Shown here piece by piece: positions 4,756 through 6,985 of a stretch of DNA of 6,985 nucleotides. The notes beneath the pieces are model-generated. The model saw nothing but the letters and a program-made list of their open reading frames with translations, was not told the DNA's origin and did no database searches. The stretch covers positions 2,376 to 9,360 of the forward strand of contig PMXH01000294.1 of NCBI GenBank assembly GCA_003165855.1. Reading direction: 5' to 3'. Source of the stretch: Acidobacteriaceae bacterium. GTDB taxonomy: Bacteria > Acidobacteriota > Terriglobia > Terriglobales > Acidobacteriaceae. Positions within the stretch are counted from its first letter, which is position 1, and each line of letters starts with the position of its first letter. A program made the position numbers and the translations under genes.

Positions 4756-6572
4756 TGACGGCGAATGGATGGCTGCAGATTCTCGTGTTCTTACTGGCGG
4801 TTTTCTTAGTGACCAAACCGCTGGGTACCTTCATGGCGCGGGTGTTCGCTCGCGAGCGCACCTGGCTGGACCCGGTGATGCGGCCGGTGGAGCGTATCCT
4901 CTACCGTCTCACAGCGGTGGACGAAACCCACGAGATGGACTGGAAAGAATACGCGCTGGCGCTGCTCTTGTTCAGCGGAGTTTCCATGATCGTGCTGTAT
5001 GTGTTGCAGCGAGTGCAGCAATGGGCCTGGCTGCCGTGGAACCCGCAAAAGCTGGCAGGAGTGGCTCCGGCGCTGGCCTTCAACACCGCGGCTTCGTTCA
5101 CGACGAACACGAACTGGCAGAATTATGTTCCCGAGACCACCATGAGTTATCTGACGCAGATGGTCGGTCTGGCCTATCACAACTGGGTTTCGGCGGCGGC
5201 GGGCATGGCGCTGGGGATTGCATTCATTCGCGGCATTGCGCGGCGCGAGCAGAAGACCATTGGCAATTTCTGGGTGGATCTGGTTCGCGGTACGTTGTGG
5301 ATTCTAGCTCCACTGTGTCTGGTAGGGGCACTACTGCTGGTGTCGCAGGGCGTGGTGCAGAATCTGAAGCCCTATGACACGGTGCAGTTGGTCGATCCTT
5401 ACCAGACGCCGCAGCTAGGTTCGGATGGCAAACCCGTGAACGGGCCTGACGGTAAGCCTGTGATGCAAACCGTGAGTCAGCAAACGATCGCGCAGGGACC
5501 TGCGGCCTCGCAGGAGATCATCAAGGAACTCGGCACTAACGGTGGAGGCTTCTTCAATGCCAACAGCTCTCATCCGTTTGAGAATCCCACGCCATTCACG
5601 AATTTCCTGGAGATGTTCTGCATCTTTGCGATTCCATCCGCCTTTACTTATACGTTGGGAAAAATGACTGGCTCGCCGCGGCATGGATGGGCGGTGTGGG
5701 CGGCGATGGTTCTACTCTTCCTGGCGGGAGTCACTACGGCATATTGGGCGGAGGCGAGGGGCAATCCTCTGGTAACGGCCGCCGCACAGCGTAGCTCGCA
5801 GCATCCGGTTTCTGCGCAGCAAGCCACTGGCAACCTGGAAGGGAAAGAGGTGCGGCTCGGCGTAGCCAACTCGGCGCTGTTTGCGACTGTGACGACTGAC
5901 ACGAGTTGCGGCGCCGTCAACTCCCAGCACGACTCGTTCACGCCGCTGGGCGGAATGGTTCCCTTGATCAACCTGATGTTAAGCGAAGTGATCTTCGGCG
6001 GAGTGGGTGCGGGGATATATGGAATGCTGATCTTCGTCATTCTTTCCGTCTTTATTGCCGGATTAATGGTGGGGCGCACACCGGAGTATCTGGGAAAGAA
6101 GATCGAAGCCTACGACGTGAAGATGGCGATGCTGGTGGTGCTGATCTTTCCGCTGGTGATTCTGGTGTTTACGGCGATTTCGGTTTTGTACAGCTTCGGC
6201 ACTTCTGCCATGGCGAACGCGGGACCCCACGGATTCAGCGAGGTGCTTTATGCCTTTACCTCCGCCGTAGCCAACAACGGATCTTCTTTCGGGGGGCTGA
6301 GCGGGAACACTCTCTGGTACAACACGTCGCTCGGCTTAGCGATGCTGCTGGGGCGTTTCATGATGATTCTGCCGATGCTGGCGATTGCCGGCAATCTAGC
6401 CGGTAAGAAACAGGCTCCGGCAACGCTGGGCACATTCCCTGTGACGGGACCGCTGTTTACGGTTCTGCTGATCGGCGTGGTGGTGATTCTGGGGGCGCTG
6501 ACATTTTCCCCCGCGCTCAGTCTCGGGCCGATTCTCGAACACCTGTTGATGATGGCGGGCAAGACCTTTTAG
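4755..6572 (+). CDS. kdpA: KdpA, K+-selective channel-like subunit
   Basis: KdpA is the potassium-translocating subunit of the KdpFABC P-type ATPase, an inner-membrane protein related to the SKT/Trk channel superfamily. This protein has 605 aa, somewhat longer than E. coli KdpA (557). The four selectivity-filter regions are visible: TNTNWQNY (117-124), GTNGGGFFNANS (260-271), FGGVGAG (414-420) and NNGSSFGG (507-514). Other conserved blocks are FNTAASFTTN, HPFENPTPFTN, TDTSCGAVN and GGMVPLINLMLSEV. Part of the extra length lies in the extracytoplasmic loop before filter 2, where DGKPV occurs twice (224-228 and 232-236). The start at 4755 is chosen over the in-frame TTG at 4698 because it gives the standard KdpA N-terminus (W-L-Q), has GGAG (4743-4746), and overlaps the kdpF stop. 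kdpB follows after 139 nt. Confidence 0.97.
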   Translation: MTANGWLQILVFLLAVFLVTKPLGTFMARVFARERTWLDPVMRPVERILYRLTAVDETHEMDWKEYALALLLFSGVSMIVLYVLQRVQQWAWLPWNPQKLAGVAPALAFNTAASFTTNTNWQNYVPETTMSYLTQMVGLAYHNWVSAAAGMALGIAFIRGIARREQKTIGNFWVDLVRGTLWILAPLCLVGALLLVSQGVVQNLKPYDTVQLVDPYQTPQLGSDGKPVNGPDGKPVMQTVSQQTIAQGPAASQEIIKELGTNGGGFFNANSSHPFENPTPFTNFLEMFCIFAIPSAFTYTLGKMTGSPRHGWAVWAAMVLLFLAGVTTAYWAEARGNPLVTAAAQRSSQHPVSAQQATGNLEGKEVRLGVANSALFATVTTDTSCGAVNSQHDSFTPLGGMVPLINLMLSEVIFGGVGAGIYGMLIFVILSVFIAGLMVGRTPEYLGKKIEAYDVKMAMLVVLIFPLVILVFTAISVLYSFGTSAMANAGPHGFSEVLYAFTSAVANNGSSFGGLSGNTLWYNTSLGLAMLLGRFMMILPMLAIAGNLAGKKQAPATLGTFPVTGPLFTVLLIGVVVILGALTFSPALSLGPILEHLLMMAGKTF

Positions 6573-6640
6573 CGAAGGACATGAGATGCGCGGAGTAATT
6601 AAAGGACGCCTTAGAGTTCAGCGTCAGTACAAGTAGGCAG

Positions 6641-6700
6641 GGATCCTTCGACTGCGGTTATGCTTCGCGTTCGCGAAGCATAACCTTCGCTCAGGATGAC
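6641..6700. repeat. Dispersed palindromic repeat between kdpA and kdpB
   Basis: The core is a perfect 14-bp inverted repeat, GGTTATGCTTCGCG (6656-6669) and CGCGAAGCATAACC (6672-6685), with TT between the arms. Outer arms ATCCT (6643-6647) and AGGAT (6693-6697) are also complementary, and CCTTCG occurs at 6645-6650 and 6684-6689. The ends ATCCTTCGACT and CGCTCAGGATGACA match a repeat that I recall as abundant in intergenic regions of acidobacterial genomes, with a variable centre. There is no T-tract, so it is not an intrinsic terminator. It lies inside the kdpA-kdpB transcript and ends just before the kdpB ribosome site, so the RNA hairpin could affect processing or the level of KdpB. Confidence 0.75.
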
Positions 6701-6711
6701 AACAGGAAAAT

Positions 6712-6985
6712 ATGGCAAGCAAGAAATCAAAACGCAGTTTGTGGGATCTGAAGATCGTGCGCCGTGCGGCGTGGGATTCGCTGGTAAAACTGCATCCCGT
6801 GACCATGATGCGCAACCCGGTAATGTTCGTGGTGGAAGTGGGCAGCGTGGCGACCACGGTGCTGCTGATTCTGGATCGAGTGCACGGCCGGCCCGGGTTC
6901 GGATTCAATCTGCAGATCACGCTGTGGTTGTGGTTCACCGTGTTGTTCGCGAACTTTGCCGAGGCCATGGCGGAGGGCCGCGGCA
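6712..6985 (+). CDS. kdpB: KdpB, P-type ATPase subunit (partial, N-terminus only)
   Basis: KdpB is the ATP-hydrolysing catalytic subunit of the KdpFABC pump in the inner membrane. Only the first 91 codons are present; the gene runs off the right edge. After a basic N-terminus there is KLHPVTMMRNPVMFVVEVGS (26-45), which contains the hallmark RNPVMF and the start of the first membrane helix. LWLWFTVLFANFAEAMAEGR (71-90) is nearly identical to the second helix of known KdpB. The DKTGT phosphorylation site, the nucleotide-binding domain and the actuator domain lie beyond the window. The start at 6712 has a modest AGGA (6704-6707), only 4 nt away. The 139-nt gap to kdpA, filled largely by a palindromic repeat, is large for this operon. 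Confidence 0.96.
   Translation, partial: MASKKSKRSLWDLKIVRRAAWDSLVKLHPVTMMRNPVMFVVEVGSVATTVLLILDRVHGRPGFGFNLQITLWLWFTVLFANFAEAMAEGRG

Noticed and set aside
4769..5377. 202-codon + strand frame inside kdpA
   Set aside because: It is an alternative-frame shadow of kdpA rich in Gly/Ala/Arg with no coherent domain or start signal.
6656..6685. Intrinsic terminator between kdpA and kdpB
   Set aside because: The stem is strong but no T-tract follows on either side, and the ends match a dispersed repeat; kdpB must also be expressed with kdpA.
6624..6968. 114-codon frame on the - strand over the kdpB start
   Set aside because: It is antisense to kdpB and the palindromic repeat, with no ribosome site or recognisable domain.

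Overview
The window carries most of a Kdp high-affinity potassium-uptake locus, all on the + strand. In order it holds a short kdpD (66-1181), kdpE (1187-1882), an unrecognised 83-aa gene (2024-2275), a small predicted membrane protein (2454-2813), a large outer-membrane beta-barrel protein (2698-4476), a 28-aa one-helix membrane protein (4572-4658), kdpF (4666-4755), kdpA (4755-6572) and the first 91 codons of kdpB (6712 to the window end). kdpC would be expected beyond the right edge.

The source looks like a Gram-negative, moderately high-GC bacterium. An OmpL/BBP2-like porin with a terminal Phe and a signal peptide implies an outer membrane. The short KdpD, the porin type and the dispersed repeat with ATCCTTCGA and CTCAGGATGAC ends (6641-6700) are features I associate with Acidobacteriota (Terriglobia). 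That assignment is inference.

Regulation: KdpD ends after its ATP-binding KdpD domain and USP domain. It has no membrane segments and no histidine-kinase core, although kdpE follows only 5 nt later with all its phosphorylation residues intact. The kinase for KdpE must therefore be encoded elsewhere, or KdpD-N must modulate another kinase. Downstream of kdpE there are two arrays of TTA-centred half-sites repeated every 11 bp, one at 1908-1951 before the 83-aa gene and one at 2345-2388 before the membrane protein/porin/kdpFAB run. An 11-bp direct-repeat period is the signature of OmpR/PhoB-family regulators such as KdpE. The half-sites resemble the TTTATA/TTTACA pair I recall for E. coli KdpE. 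These are the best candidates for KdpE operators.

Transport: the genes from 2454 onward look like one transcription unit. The porin could admit K+ (or other solutes) through the outer membrane, and KdpFABC would then pump K+ across the inner membrane. Between the porin and kdpA lie densely packed small reading frames: the 28-aa protein, a nested 54-codon frame with a perfect Shine-Dalgarno sequence that ends in an ATGA overlap with kdpF, and kdpF itself, whose stop overlaps the kdpA start. A 14-bp perfect hairpin inside a dispersed repeat separates kdpA from kdpB.

The most noteworthy points are the paired 11-bp operator arrays, the outer-membrane channel embedded in a K+-pump operon, the kinase-less KdpD, and the small or overlapping frames around kdpF.
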